From Massilia terrae (GTDB lineage Bacteria; Pseudomonadota; Gammaproteobacteria; Burkholderiales; Burkholderiaceae_D): DNA of 64,000 nucleotides. Where the stretch lies: contig NZ_JANUGU010000009.1 in the NCBI RefSeq assembly GCF_024753145.1, positions 124,001-188,000 on the forward strand, written 5' to 3'. Both the position numbers and the translations under genes were made by a program. The stretch's first letter is position 1, and every line of letters starts with the position of its first letter. The notes below the pieces were generated by a model that was not told the DNA's origin, made no database searches, and saw only the letters and a list, made by a program, of their open reading frames with translations. Of the stretch, positions 49,775 through 58,522 are shown in pieces.

Positions 49775-50581
49775 ATGATCAAGTTGTCCAAGACCCGCTT
49801 CGCCTGCCTGTTGATGGCATGCTGGCTGCCGCTGCAGGCATCGGCCGGCCTGTTTGACGACGATGAAGCCCGCAAGGCGATCCTCGACCTGCGCGCGAAA
49901 GTCGCCCAGCTCGAGCAGCAGGCGCGCGACATGAACGCCCGCCTCGACACCAAGTCGGACAAGAGCGCGGTGCTCGACATGCTGAACCAGCACGAGCAGG
50001 ACATGCAGGAAATGGCGCGCCTGCGCGGCCAGATCGAGCAGCTGGCCAACCAGCTTTCCAACCTGCAGAAGAACCAGCGCGATTACTACGCCGACCTCGA
50101 CGCCCGCATCAAGAAGCTGGAACCGCAGCAGGCCAATATCGACGGCCGCACCGCGGAAGTGCTGCCGTCCGAGAAGCAGTCCTACGACGCCGCGATGGAG
50201 CAGTTCAAGTCGGGCGACTACAAGGGTTCGATCAACGCGCTGCAGGACTTCGTGCGCCGCTACCCGACCTCGGCCTACGCGGCCAACGCGCAGTACTGGC
50301 TGGGCAACGCCTACTACGCGCAGCACGATTACAAGAACGCGATCGCGGCCCAGCAGGCCGTGGTCAGCAACTACGGCGACAGCGCCAAGGCGCCGGACGC
50401 GATGCTGAACATCGCCAGCAACTACGTCGAGCTGGGTGACGAGAAGGCGGCCCGCAAGACCTTCCAGCAGCTGGTGAAGCAGTACCCGGACTCGGGCGCG
50501 GCAGCCGCCGCGAAGGAACGGCTGGCGACGCTGGAACCGGCATCAGCCAAGGCCCCGGCCAAAAAGGCCAAGCGCAAATAA
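49775..50581 (+). CDS. cpoB: Cell division coordinator CpoB (YbgF)
   Basis: This 268-residue periplasmic protein has a signal peptide (MIKLSKTRFACLLMACWLPL, cleavage after QASA), an N-terminal trimerising coiled coil (about 35-110) and C-terminal TPRs (DAAMEQFKSGDYKGSINALQ, AANAQYWLGNAYYAQHDYKN, NIASNYVELGDEKAARKTFQ). It ties Tol function to PBP1B/LpoB during constriction. It is separated from pal by a hairpin and a MITE-like element (201 nt), longer than usual for this operon. Confidence 0.94.
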   Translation: MIKLSKTRFACLLMACWLPLQASAGLFDDDEARKAILDLRAKVAQLEQQARDMNARLDTKSDKSAVLDMLNQHEQDMQEMARLRGQIEQLANQLSNLQKNQRDYYADLDARIKKLEPQQANIDGRTAEVLPSEKQSYDAAMEQFKSGDYKGSINALQDFVRRYPTSAYAANAQYWLGNAYYAQHDYKNAIAAQQAVVSNYGDSAKAPDAMLNIASNYVELGDEKAARKTFQQLVKQYPDSGAAAAAKERLATLEPASAKAPAKKAKRK

Positions 50582-50597
50582 TGGCGAGCGTGAACGA

Positions 50598-50626
50598 TTG
50601 ACACGTTCGCGCTGAGCCCATATAAT
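50598..50626 (+). promoter_or_regulatory. Consensus sigma-70 promoter of tRNA-Lys
   Basis: A perfect TTGACA and a perfect TATAAT are spaced by 17 nt, directly after the cpoB stop and 11 nt before the tRNA. It is the best promoter in the window, as expected for stable RNA. Confidence 0.9.
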
Positions 50627-50637
50627 TTTGCTTCTTC

Positions 50638-50713
50638 GGGTCGTTAGCTCAGTTGGTAGAGCAGCGGACTTTTAATCCGTTGGTCGCTGGTTCGAGCCCA
50701 GCACGGCCTACCA
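50638..50713 (+). tRNA. tRNA-Lys (anticodon TTT)
   Basis: This is a 76-nt cloverleaf with encoded CCA. The D arm is in TAGCTCAGTTGGTAGAGCA, the anticodon loop is CTTTTAA (anticodon TTT) in a CGGA/TCCG stem, and the T arm is GCTGG-TTCGAGC-CCAGC. The acceptor stem GGGTCGT/ACGGCCT contains two G-U type pairs, including G1-U72, which is unusual because most tRNA-Lys have G1-C72. Promoter and terminator are both close. Confidence 0.96.
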
Positions 50714-50729
50714 GAATTTAGCAGTAAAC

Positions 50730-50763
50730 AAAAAGGCGTTGCGAGTGATCGCGACGCCTTTTT
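50730..50763 (+). terminator. Terminator of tRNA-Lys
   Basis: AAAAAGGCGT-TGCG...CGCG-ACGCCTTTTT forms a strong stem with a T-tract, 16 nt after the tRNA. Confidence 0.88.
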
Positions 50764-50808
50764 GCTTTGGGGCTGGCCACCGCGTTGGTCATAACTGGCT
50801 CACTAAAA

Positions 50809-50895
50809 AACGTCGTCCCGGCGAAGGCCGGGACCCATGCTGACTATCCGAAGTAGCAAGTGTTCTATGGGTCCCGGCCTGCGCCGGGACGACGG
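50809..50895. repeat. REP/BIME-like element, paired palindromes
   Basis: The left unit AACGTCGTCCCGGCGAAGGC ends in GGGACCCAT. The right unit is ATGGGTCCCGGCCTGCGCCG followed by GGACGACGG. They are inverted, with a 28-nt spacer that begins GCTGACTATCC, echoing the spacer starts at 24.2 and 55.1 kb. It sits between the tRNA terminator and the AHSA1 gene end. Confidence 0.78.
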
Positions 50896-50911
50896 CTTTG
50901 AGGGTGGCGGG

Positions 50912-51412
50912 TTAAGCAATCTCCAGCAGCAGCTCGTCGAGCCTTTCCAGCGTCGACGCCATCCCCTGCTCCATCCCCATATCGATGACCTTTTGCACGT
51001 CCTCCGGCGAGCTGTACTGGACCACCGTGGTCACCAGCGTCCCCGCCTTCGAATCTTCAAAGCTGACATTCCAGCGCGAGCGCGGCATGGTCGGATTCAC
51101 CTCGCCGGTTTCATCGGAAAATCCATCCAGGCCCTTGTAGCCATCGATCGGATTCACCTCCTGGTAATCCACGCGGCTCCAGAACGCCTGGCCATCCGGC
51201 ATGACCATCGCGTAGTGCCAGTAGCCGCCCGGCCGGAAGTCCATGTGCTTGGTCTTGGCCTTCAGCGGTTTCGGCGCGAACCAGCGATCGAGGTATTCGG
51301 CCTTCGTATGGCAATCCCACACCAGCTGCCGCTTCCCCGCAAACTCGCGCTTCACCGTGAGCCGGCTGTTTTCCTTGTCGACGATAAAATCAAATTGAAG
51401 CTCAGCTTTCAT
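50912..51412 (-). CDS. SRPBCC/AHSA1-family protein
   Basis: This is a 166-residue protein with the AHSA1 (activator of Hsp90 ATPase homologue 1-like) helix-grip fold. Motifs include LTVKREFAGKRQLVWDCHTK, WFAPKPLKAKTKHMDFRPGG, WHYAMVMPDGQAFW and the C-terminal helix GMEQGMASTLERLDELL. It has no signal peptide. Such proteins are very often encoded next to ArsR-type regulators, as here (11-nt overlap with the upstream gene). They may bind small hydrophobic ligands; the exact role is unknown. Confidence 0.9.
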   Translation of the reverse strand: MKAELQFDFIVDKENSRLTVKREFAGKRQLVWDCHTKAEYLDRWFAPKPLKAKTKHMDFRPGGYWHYAMVMPDGQAFWSRVDYQEVNPIDGYKGLDGFSDETGEVNPTMPRSRWNVSFEDSKAGTLVTTVVQYSSPEDVQKVIDMGMEQGMASTLERLDELLLEIA

Positions 51413-51746
51413 GGTCCTCTCCTTGGAGTTGTTCTAAAAGGTCATCCAGATTGTTGTACCTGCTTGCCCAGGTCTCGCGCTGCTCGGCGAACCAGCGTTC
51501 AGCCGCCATCAGGTTCTTGCGCATGAGGATGCAGGTCCGGATCCGCCCCACTTTGTTGGAGCGGATCAGGCCCGTCTCTTCCAGCACCCGCACGTGTTTC
51601 ATGAACGAAGGCAGCGCCATGTCGAATGGCTCGGCCAGCTCGCTCACCGTTGCCGGCCCTTGGCCAAGACGATGGAGGACCGCCCTGCGCGTGGGGTCCG
51701 CCAAGGCGTGAAAGGCGCCATCGAGGCCGGTGCGATAGTTATCCAT
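51402..51746 (-). CDS. ArsR-family winged-helix regulator
   Basis: This is a protein of about 114 residues. The start at 51746 (MDNYRTGLDGAFHALADPTR) fits the family; a longer frame adds a leader over the promoter. The winged helix is seen in RRAVLHRLGQGPATVSELAE and MALPSFMKHVRVLEETGLI. The metal-site cysteine pair of classic ArsR is absent, so it senses something else. It overlaps the AHSA1 gene by 11 nt. A promoter with -10 at 51754-51759 would start transcription at the ATG, implying a leaderless message. Confidence 0.88.
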   Translation of the reverse strand: MDNYRTGLDGAFHALADPTRRAVLHRLGQGPATVSELAEPFDMALPSFMKHVRVLEETGLIRSNKVGRIRTCILMRKNLMAAERWFAEQRETWASRYNNLDDLLEQLQGEDHES

Positions 51747-51753
51747 GTGGCTA

Positions 51754-51782
51754 ACTATATACCGGCGCGCTGGCGATGTAAA
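51754..51782 (-). promoter_or_regulatory. Promoter of ArsR-AHSA1 operon (probably leaderless)
   Basis: On the minus strand, TTTACA (51777-51782) and TATAGT (51754-51759) are 17 nt apart. The -10 box ends 7 nt before the ATG, so the start site coincides with the start codon and no ribosome site fits. It sits immediately beyond the metE stop. Confidence 0.6.
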
Positions 51783-51788
51783 CAAGTT

Positions 51789-54080
51789 TTAAGCTGATGC
51801 GCGCAAAGTCCTCGCCGCCGCCACCATATTGGCCAATGCGGGAATCACTTCCGGCCACTGGCGCGTCTTCAGGCCACAATCCGGATTCACCCACAAGCGC
51901 TCCGCAGGAATGCGCTCCGCAGCCTTTTTCATCAACTGCACGATGTGCTCCTGCGTCGGAATATTCGGCGAGTGGATGTCGTACACGCCGGGGCCGATTT
52001 CGTTCGGATACTTGAAATCGTCAAACGCCTCGAGCAATCCCATGTCCGAACGCGAGGTTTCGATGGTGATCACGTCGGCATCCATGCCGGCAATCGATTC
52101 GATGATGTCGTTGAATTCCGAATAGCACATGTGGGTGTGGATCTGGGTTTCGTCCTGCACGCCGTTCGCGGTGATGCGGAAGGATTCGACCGCCCACTCC
52201 AGGTAAGTCGTCCACTCCGACCTGCGCAGCGGCAGGCCTTCGCGCAAGGCCGCTTCGTCGATCTGGATGATCCTGACACCGGCCTTCTCCAGGTCCAGCA
52301 CTTCCTCGCGCATTGCCAGTGCAAGCTGGTAGCAAGACACCGCGCGCGGCTGGTCGTCGCGGACAAACGACCAGTTCAGGATGGTGACCGGGCCGGTCAG
52401 CATGCCCTTCATCGGCCTCGCGGTCAGCGACTGGGCGTACTGGATCCATGCGACCGTCATCGCTTTCGGCCGGCTGATGTCGCCGAACAGGATGGGCGGC
52501 TTGACGCACCGCGATCCATACGACTGCACCCAGCCGAACTGGCTGAACGCGTAGCCATCGAGTTGTTCGCCGAAGTATTCGACCATGTCGTTGCGCTCGG
52601 CCTCGCCGTGCACCAGCACATCCAGGCCCAGCGCCTCCTGCTCGCGCACGCTGCGCGCGATTTCGGCCTGCATCGCGCGCGTGTAGCCCGCCTCGTCCAG
52701 CTCGCCCGCCTTGAACCGGCGGCGCGCCTGGCGGATTTCCGCGGTTTGCGGGAAGGAGCCGATGGTCGTGGTGGGATACGCCGGCAGCTTCAGCAGCGCG
52801 GCTTGCTTGCCGGCGCGGACAAGATAAGGATGCTGGCGGCGGCCCAGCGCCGGGCTGATCGCGGCGATCGCCGCCCTCACCTCCGGCTTGGTCACGCGCG
52901 GCGAAGCGCGGCGCGACGCGATCGCGGCCTGGTTGGCGGCCAGTTCGGCAGCCACCGCCGCGCGCCCCATATCCAATGCGGTCGCCAGCACTTTGACTTC
53001 ATCCAGCTTCTGCAAGGCGAAAGCGAGCCAGGACTTGAGCTCGGCATCGAGCTCCTGTTCGCATGCGAGGTCGACCGGCACGTGCAGCAGCGAGCAGGAC
53101 GGCGCGATCCACAAACGGTCACCCAGCCGCTCCGCGTAAGGCTCCAGCCAGTCCAGCGCGGCATTGAGGTCGGTCTTCCAGATATTGCGGCCATTGACGA
53201 TACCCAGCGACAGCACGCGATGAGACGGCAGCAGGTTGAGCAGCGGGCGAACTTCGTCGCGCGCGTTGATCGCATCCACGTGCAGCCCAGCCACCGGCAG
53301 ATTGCTGAAGAGGTAGAGGTTATCCTGCAAGGTGCCGAAATAGGTCGCCACCAGCAGTTTGACGCTGCTGCTCTTGAGGTGGTGATAAGCCTGGTTCAGG
53401 GCATGCTGCCAGCCGGCGTCCAGCTCGGTCACCAGCACCGGTTCATCGAGCTGCACCCACTCGACACCCTGGGCCGCAAGTTCCTCCAGCAGTTGGGCAT
53501 ACACCGGCAGCAGGCGTTCCAGCAAGGCCAGCTTGTCGGAATCGTCCTTGGCCTTGCCGAGCCACAGATAGGTGACCGGACCGATGAGGACGGGCTTGGC
53601 CTTGATACCTTGCGCTTTCGCTTCGCGCACTTGCGCCACAAGGCGCGAGGCGTCCAGCTTGAATTGCGTGCCGGCCGTGAACTCAGGGACGATGTAGTGG
53701 TAGTTCGTGTCGAACCACTTGGTCATCTCGCCCGCCGCGATGCCGCCGCAGCACACCGCATGTTCCTCCGCGTCGCGGGCGGAGCGGCCGCGCGCGACGC
53801 GAAAGTAGTTATCCAGCGGATCGCCGTGGAAACCGCGGGCGCGCTCGGGCAGGTTGCCCAGGGTGAAGCTCATGTCGAGCACTTGGTCGTAGAAGGAGAA
53901 ATCGCCTGCGGGGATCCAGTCCAGGCCGGACTGGTGTTGCCAGTGCCGCTGGCGCAATTGCGCGCCGAGCGCCTGCAACTGCTCGCGGGAAGACTCGCCT
54001 TTCCAGTATGACTCGAGGGCGAATTTCAGCTCGCGCCGCGCGCCGATGCGGGGAAAACCGAGGTTGTGTGTGGTGACCAT
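51789..54080 (-). CDS. metE: Cobalamin-independent methionine synthase
   Basis: This 763-residue enzyme transfers the methyl group of 5-methyl-tetrahydropteroyl-triglutamate to homocysteine. The start at 54080 (MVTTHNLGFPRIGARRELKF) follows AAGGCAAG. The duplicated barrel is complete: the C-terminal half begins TTTIGSFPQTAEIRQARR and carries zinc ligands in HTHMCYSEFNDII and WVNPDCGLKTRQW. No cobalamin riboswitch is visible upstream. It is divergent from metR, the expected activator. Confidence 0.97.
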   Translation of the reverse strand: MVTTHNLGFPRIGARRELKFALESYWKGESSREQLQALGAQLRQRHWQHQSGLDWIPAGDFSFYDQVLDMSFTLGNLPERARGFHGDPLDNYFRVARGRSARDAEEHAVCCGGIAAGEMTKWFDTNYHYIVPEFTAGTQFKLDASRLVAQVREAKAQGIKAKPVLIGPVTYLWLGKAKDDSDKLALLERLLPVYAQLLEELAAQGVEWVQLDEPVLVTELDAGWQHALNQAYHHLKSSSVKLLVATYFGTLQDNLYLFSNLPVAGLHVDAINARDEVRPLLNLLPSHRVLSLGIVNGRNIWKTDLNAALDWLEPYAERLGDRLWIAPSCSLLHVPVDLACEQELDAELKSWLAFALQKLDEVKVLATALDMGRAAVAAELAANQAAIASRRASPRVTKPEVRAAIAAISPALGRRQHPYLVRAGKQAALLKLPAYPTTTIGSFPQTAEIRQARRRFKAGELDEAGYTRAMQAEIARSVREQEALGLDVLVHGEAERNDMVEYFGEQLDGYAFSQFGWVQSYGSRCVKPPILFGDISRPKAMTVAWIQYAQSLTARPMKGMLTGPVTILNWSFVRDDQPRAVSCYQLALAMREEVLDLEKAGVRIIQIDEAALREGLPLRRSEWTTYLEWAVESFRITANGVQDETQIHTHMCYSEFNDIIESIAGMDADVITIETSRSDMGLLEAFDDFKYPNEIGPGVYDIHSPNIPTQEHIVQLMKKAAERIPAERLWVNPDCGLKTRQWPEVIPALANMVAAARTLRASA

Positions 54081-54126
54081 TGCTTGCCTTTGATGAGGAG
54101 GGAGTGCAAGCATTGTAAAAACGTGA

Positions 54127-54180
54127 ATCCATGACGTAAAATGATCTTATTTCACAGATCGATCGATTTTATTCATGGAT
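54127..54180. promoter_or_regulatory. Inverted repeat in the metE-metR divergent region
   Basis: ATCCATGA (54127-54134) and its exact inverse TCATGGAT (54173-54180) flank an AT-rich 38-nt centre with TTTCACAGATCGATCG. The canonical MetR site TGAA-N5-TTCA is not present intact, so this dyad is only a candidate MetR target or part of a divergent promoter. Confidence 0.35.
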
Positions 54181-54185
54181 CAAGC

Positions 54186-55070
54186 ATGATCGAGCGAATG
54201 CACCTGGCCATCATCCGCGAGGTCGAAAGGCAAGGTTCCCTGACCGCCGCCGCGAGCGTCCTGTGCCTGACCCAGTCGGCCCTGAGCCATACGATGAAAA
54301 AGCTGGAGCAGGCGATCGGCACCGACGTCTGGCTGCGCGAAGGCCGTAGCCTGCGCCTGACGCAGTCGGGCCAGTACCTGCTCGCGATGGCCGAGCGGCT
54401 GTTGCCTCAGCTGGAAAGAGCCGAGGAACGCTTGCGCCAGTACGCGCAGGGAGAGCGCGGCACCTTACGCATCGGCATGGAGTGCCATCCCTGCTACCAA
54501 TGGCTGCTCAAGGTGGTGTCGCCCTACCTCGCGCGCTGGCCGGACGTGGATGTGGACGTCAAACAGAAATTCCAGTTTGGCGGCATCGGCGCGCTGTTCG
54601 GGTATGAAATCGACCTGCTCGTGACGCCCGATCCTTTGCACAAGCCCGGGCTGCGCTTCGAGCCGGTGTTCGATTATGAGCAGGTGCTGGTCGTGGGCCG
54701 CGAACATGCGCTGGCATCGGCTGCCTATGCCATGCCAGAACAACTGGCCGGCGAGGTGCTGATCACCTACCCCGTGGAAACCGACCGGCTGGACATCTAC
54801 AACGAGTTCCTTCGGCCGGCGGGCATCAGCCCGCAACGCCACAAGGTCATCGAAACGACCGACATCATGCTGCAGATGGTTGCCAGCGGGCGCGGCGTGG
54901 CGGCGCTACCGCGCTGGCTGGTGGAGGAATACGCCGGCAAGATGGCGGTGCTTCCAGTCCGCCTGGGACCGGCGGGTATCGCCAAGCAGATCTTCCTCGG
55001 CGCGCGAGAGGCGGATACCGGTATCGATTACCTCCGCGCCTTCATCGAGCTGGCGCGCGCGCCCGTATAG
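54186..55070 (+). CDS. metR: LysR-family transcriptional regulator MetR
   Basis: This 294-residue regulator starts at 54186 (MIERMHLAIIREVERQGSLT). The helix-turn-helix (about 18-45: AAASVLCLTQSALSHTMKKL) is followed by an effector domain with MetR-specific features: GMECHPCYQWLL (E. coli ECHSCIQWL), DLLVTPDPL, FDYEQVLV, ITYPVETDRLDIY and AALPRWLVEEY. Homocysteine is the usual co-inducer. It is divergent from metE, the classic arrangement. Confidence 0.94.
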   Translation: MIERMHLAIIREVERQGSLTAAASVLCLTQSALSHTMKKLEQAIGTDVWLREGRSLRLTQSGQYLLAMAERLLPQLERAEERLRQYAQGERGTLRIGMECHPCYQWLLKVVSPYLARWPDVDVDVKQKFQFGGIGALFGYEIDLLVTPDPLHKPGLRFEPVFDYEQVLVVGREHALASAAYAMPEQLAGEVLITYPVETDRLDIYNEFLRPAGISPQRHKVIETTDIMLQMVASGRGVAALPRWLVEEYAGKMAVLPVRLGPAGIAKQIFLGAREADTGIDYLRAFIELARAPV

Positions 55071-55075
55071 CTACA

Positions 55076-55188
55076 AACCGTCGTCCCCCGCGAAGGCGAG
55101 GACCCATGCTGAGCATGCTGGCCTGCGGCGTCCAGCGCCTCGGCCAATCGGATGTTCCATGGGTGCCCGCCTTCGCGGGGACGACGTT
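55076..55188. repeat. REP/BIME-like element, paired palindromes
   Basis: The left unit AAACCGTCGTCCCCCGCGAA runs into GGACCCATGCTGAGCAT. The right unit begins ATGGGTGCCCGCC and ends GCGGGGACGACG. The spacer is about 50 nt. It lies between convergent metR and chemoreceptor genes. Confidence 0.75.
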
Positions 55189-55214
55189 GTTTTAGAGCGT
55201 CTGGCGCCGCGGAA

Positions 55215-56894
55215 TCAGAATTCTTCCCACGCCTCTTCCTTCGCGGCCTGCGCGGGCCTCGCTTGCGGCGGGGCCTTGCGCGCGGCCGGGCGGGCCGGCA
55301 CCAGCGCCGGCGACGGCGCAGCCTGGCGCACCGGCGCTGCTTTCGCGAACGCACTGTCGATCTGGAAGGTGCCGACCGCTCGCGCCAGTCCGTCCGCTTC
55401 TTCGCGCAGCTGCTGCGCGGCCGCCGACGCTTCCTCGACCAGCGCCGCGTTCTGCTGCGTGGTCTGGTCCATCTGCGTGACCGCCGTGTTCACCTGTTCG
55501 ATGCCGGAAGTCTGCTCCTGGCTGGCGGCGGTGATCTCGGCCATGATGTCGGTTACGCGGCTGACGCTCTGCACGATCTCGGCCATGGTGGCGCCGGCCT
55601 GGTCGACCAGCATGGTGCCGGCCTGGACCTTGTCGACCGAATCGTCGATCAGCGATTTGATTTCCTTGGCCGCCGACGCGCTGCGCTGCGCCAGGCTGCG
55701 CACCTCGCCCGCCACCACCGCGAAGCCGCGGCCCTGCTCGCCCGCGCGCGCCGCCTCCACCGCGGCGTTCAGCGCCAGGATATTGGTCTGGAACGCAATG
55801 CCGTCGATGACCGCGATGATGTCGACGATCTTCTTGGCCGACTCGTTGATCGCGCCCATCGTGTCGACCACTTCGGCCACCACTTCGCCGCCCTTGCCCG
55901 CCACTTCGGACGCGGACACCGCCAGCACATTGGCCTGGCGCGCGTTCTCCGCGTTCTGCTGCACGGTGGACGTCAGTTCTTCCATCGACGACGCGGTCTG
56001 TTCCAGCGCCGCGGCCTGCTGCTCGGTACGCGAGGACAGGTCCAGGTTGCCCGCCGCGATCTGGCCGGCCGCCGTGGCGATGGTATCGGTGCCGCCGCGC
56101 ACGTGGCTGACGATGCGCGCCAGGCCCTGGGTCATCTCCTGCAGCGCCTGCATCAGGCGGCCGGTCTCGTCCTTCGAGCGCACCTCGATTTGCTGCGTCA
56201 GGTCGCCCTGCGCCACCGCGTGCGCGATGCGCACCGCCTCCTCCAGCGGGCGCACGATGCCGCGCACCAGCATGGTGCCGACCACGGCCGCCAGCACCAG
56301 TCCCAGCGCCATGCCGGACAGGCACACGAGGCGCACCAGCTCATACAGCGCGTGCGAACGGTCTTGCGAATCCTCGGCCTGCTTCAGCTGCAGCTTGATC
56401 AGCGCATCGATCTCGGCCTGCACCGGCACGAACAACTGGGTGATCTTGCCGTGCACCAGCTCGGTGGCCTGGGCCATGTCGCCGGCGCGCGCGGCGGCGA
56501 TCGCGGGCAGCACGCCGCGGCTGTCGAACTCGGCACGCGCCTTGTCGAAGCGGTCCACCATCTGCTGCTCTTCCGGCACCAGCTCGGTGGCCTTGTACGA
56601 TTTCAGCTGCTCGGCGATCGCAGCCTGGTTGCGTTCCACCTGCGCCAGCAACCCCGGCACGCTCGCGGCGTCCGCCGTCACCGCCCTGGAGATGTAGAGC
56701 TGGTTCAGGTCGAGCATGCGCGCCACCTGGTCGAGCCGGCCAAGCGCCAGGATCTCATTGTTATAGGTCGAATTCATGTCGTCGTTGGCATGGCCGAGGC
56801 TGACCAGACCGACGACCGCGCCGACCACCAGCTCCAGTCCGAGCAGGACGATGACGAACATGAGCCGGGTCTTGATGGTGAGGTTATTGAGCAT
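55215..56894 (-). CDS. Methyl-accepting chemotaxis protein
   Basis: This 559-residue chemoreceptor has a transmembrane helix (about 10-33), a periplasmic four-helix-bundle (4HB_MCP) sensor (about 34-190), a second helix (about 190-212), HAMP (about 213-265) and a cytoplasmic signalling coil whose hairpin tip reads IDGIAFQTNILALNAAVEAA. The C-terminus is an Ala/Pro-rich tether ending AWEEF, which fits the xWxxF pentapeptide that docks CheR/CheB. Ligand unknown. It is monocistronic. Confidence 0.94.
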   Translation of the reverse strand: MLNNLTIKTRLMFVIVLLGLELVVGAVVGLVSLGHANDDMNSTYNNEILALGRLDQVARMLDLNQLYISRAVTADAASVPGLLAQVERNQAAIAEQLKSYKATELVPEEQQMVDRFDKARAEFDSRGVLPAIAAARAGDMAQATELVHGKITQLFVPVQAEIDALIKLQLKQAEDSQDRSHALYELVRLVCLSGMALGLVLAAVVGTMLVRGIVRPLEEAVRIAHAVAQGDLTQQIEVRSKDETGRLMQALQEMTQGLARIVSHVRGGTDTIATAAGQIAAGNLDLSSRTEQQAAALEQTASSMEELTSTVQQNAENARQANVLAVSASEVAGKGGEVVAEVVDTMGAINESAKKIVDIIAVIDGIAFQTNILALNAAVEAARAGEQGRGFAVVAGEVRSLAQRSASAAKEIKSLIDDSVDKVQAGTMLVDQAGATMAEIVQSVSRVTDIMAEITAASQEQTSGIEQVNTAVTQMDQTTQQNAALVEEASAAAQQLREEADGLARAVGTFQIDSAFAKAAPVRQAAPSPALVPARPAARKAPPQARPAQAAKEEAWEEF

Positions 56895-57097
56895 GAATGA
56901 CTCTGACGTAGTAAGGGGATGATGACGTAAGGAAACATTTTACCGCGCCATGCGACCTTATTGCGGACTTCGTTGTGCAATGCACACAAGAGTTGTACTT
57001 CCGAAAGTTCTTGATCTACCGCATGGACGAGGCCTCGTTCCCGGCAGACTTCGCTTTAACGATACAATGCATTGATTTCTACACTGCAAGCTGACCC

Positions 57098-58498
57098 ATG
57101 AACTTTGCCTTGATCGCCAACATCGCCGTTGCGCTCGCTGCCTGCTGGCTCCTGCTCCACCTCCAGTTCCGCCACGTTTCGTTCACCAAGCGCGTGTTCG
57201 CCGGCCTCGGCCTGGGCGTCGCGATGGGCGCGGCCATGCAGGTGCTGTACGGGGCCCACGGCCCGGTGGTCAAGGACACCGTCGCCTACCTGAACATCGC
57301 CGGCGAAGGCTACGTCAGCCTGCTGCAGATGATCATCATGCCGCTCATCATGGTGTCGATCATCCAGGCCATCCTCAAGCTGCGCGACGCCTCCTCGCTC
57401 GGCAAGATCAGCGCGCTGACGATCGGCGCCCTGATGGTCACCACCATGATCGCAGCCTGCATCGGCATCCTGATGGCCAAGGCTTTCGGCCTGACCGCCG
57501 CCGGGCTGACCTCGACCGCCGCCGAAGTCGCGCGCGGCCACTACCTCGAAGGCAAGCTGACGGCCGCGCAGGACATCTCGCTGCCGAACATGATCCTGTC
57601 CTTCATCCCGGCCAATCCCTTCCTCGATATGACCGGCGCGCGCCAGACCTCGACCATCGCGGTGGTGCTGTTCTCGGTGTTCATCGGGGTGTCCGCCACC
57701 GGCGTGGCCGGCAAGAAGCCGGAAGTGTTCGAATCCTTCAGCAACTTCGTCCATGTGGCCCACGTGATCGTGATGCGCATGGTGACCCTGGTGCTGCGCC
57801 TGACCCCGATCGGCGTGTTCGCGCTGATGAGCAAGGTCGTGGCCAGCTCCAGCGTGCAGGACATCCTCAACCTGATCAGCTTCGTGGTCGCCTCGTACAG
57901 CGCGCTGGCGCTGATGCTGTGCGTGCACGCGCTCATCGTCACCGGCATCGGCCTGAACCCGCGCCGCTACTTCAAGAAGATCTTCCCGGTGCTGGCCTTC
58001 GCGTTCTCGTCGCGCACCTCGGCGGGCGCGATCCCGATGAGCGTACAGACCCAGACCTCGCGCCTGGGCACGCCGGAAGGCATCGCCAACTTCGCCGCCT
58101 CGTTCGGCTCGATGATGGGCCAGAACGGCTGCGCCGGCATCTACCCGGCCATGCTGGCGGTGATGATCGCCCCCACGGTCGGCATCGACCCGATGACGCC
58201 GGCCTTCCTGCTGCAGCTGGTGGCGGTGGTCACGGTCGGCTCGGTCGGCGTGGCCGGGGTCGGCGGTGGCGCCACCTTTGCGGCGCTGATCGTGCTGTCG
58301 TCGATGAACCTGCCGGTGGCGCTGGCGGGCCTCTTGATCTCGATCGAACCGCTGATCGACATGGGCCGCACCGCGATCAACGTCAGCGGCTCGATCGCGG
58401 CCGGCACCTTCACCAGCCGCATGCTGGGCGAGACCGACCTGGACGTGTTCAACAGCGATGCCGAAGTCAACCTCGACGGTGACGAACAGGTCGCCTGA
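57098..58498 (+). CDS. tcyP: L-cystine transporter TcyP (dicarboxylate:cation symporter family)
   Basis: This is a 466-residue carrier. It follows E. coli TcyP (463) along its length: MNFALIANIAVALAACWLLL, GYVSLLQMIIMPLIMVSI, LSFIPANPFLDMTGA, PVLAFAFSSRTSAGAIPMSV (HP1-like loop), GQNGCAGIYPAMLAVMIAPT and VGGGATFAALIVLSSMNLPV (HP2-like loop). Eight helices and two re-entrant hairpins are expected. It imports cystine by sodium or proton symport. Its presence near metE/metR suggests a local cluster of sulfur-amino-acid functions, though no shared operon is seen. Ribosome site is weak. Confidence 0.93.
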   Translation: MNFALIANIAVALAACWLLLHLQFRHVSFTKRVFAGLGLGVAMGAAMQVLYGAHGPVVKDTVAYLNIAGEGYVSLLQMIIMPLIMVSIIQAILKLRDASSLGKISALTIGALMVTTMIAACIGILMAKAFGLTAAGLTSTAAEVARGHYLEGKLTAAQDISLPNMILSFIPANPFLDMTGARQTSTIAVVLFSVFIGVSATGVAGKKPEVFESFSNFVHVAHVIVMRMVTLVLRLTPIGVFALMSKVVASSSVQDILNLISFVVASYSALALMLCVHALIVTGIGLNPRRYFKKIFPVLAFAFSSRTSAGAIPMSVQTQTSRLGTPEGIANFAASFGSMMGQNGCAGIYPAMLAVMIAPTVGIDPMTPAFLLQLVAVVTVGSVGVAGVGGGATFAALIVLSSMNLPVALAGLLISIEPLIDMGRTAINVSGSIAAGTFTSRMLGETDLDVFNSDAEVNLDGDEQVA

Positions 58499-58522
58499 TA
58501 AGCCGCCGAAGCCAACAAAATA

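Noticed and set aside
54081..54185. Cobalamin riboswitch upstream of metE
   Set aside because: The gap is only about 105 nt and lacks the B12-box; MetR control explains the arrangement.
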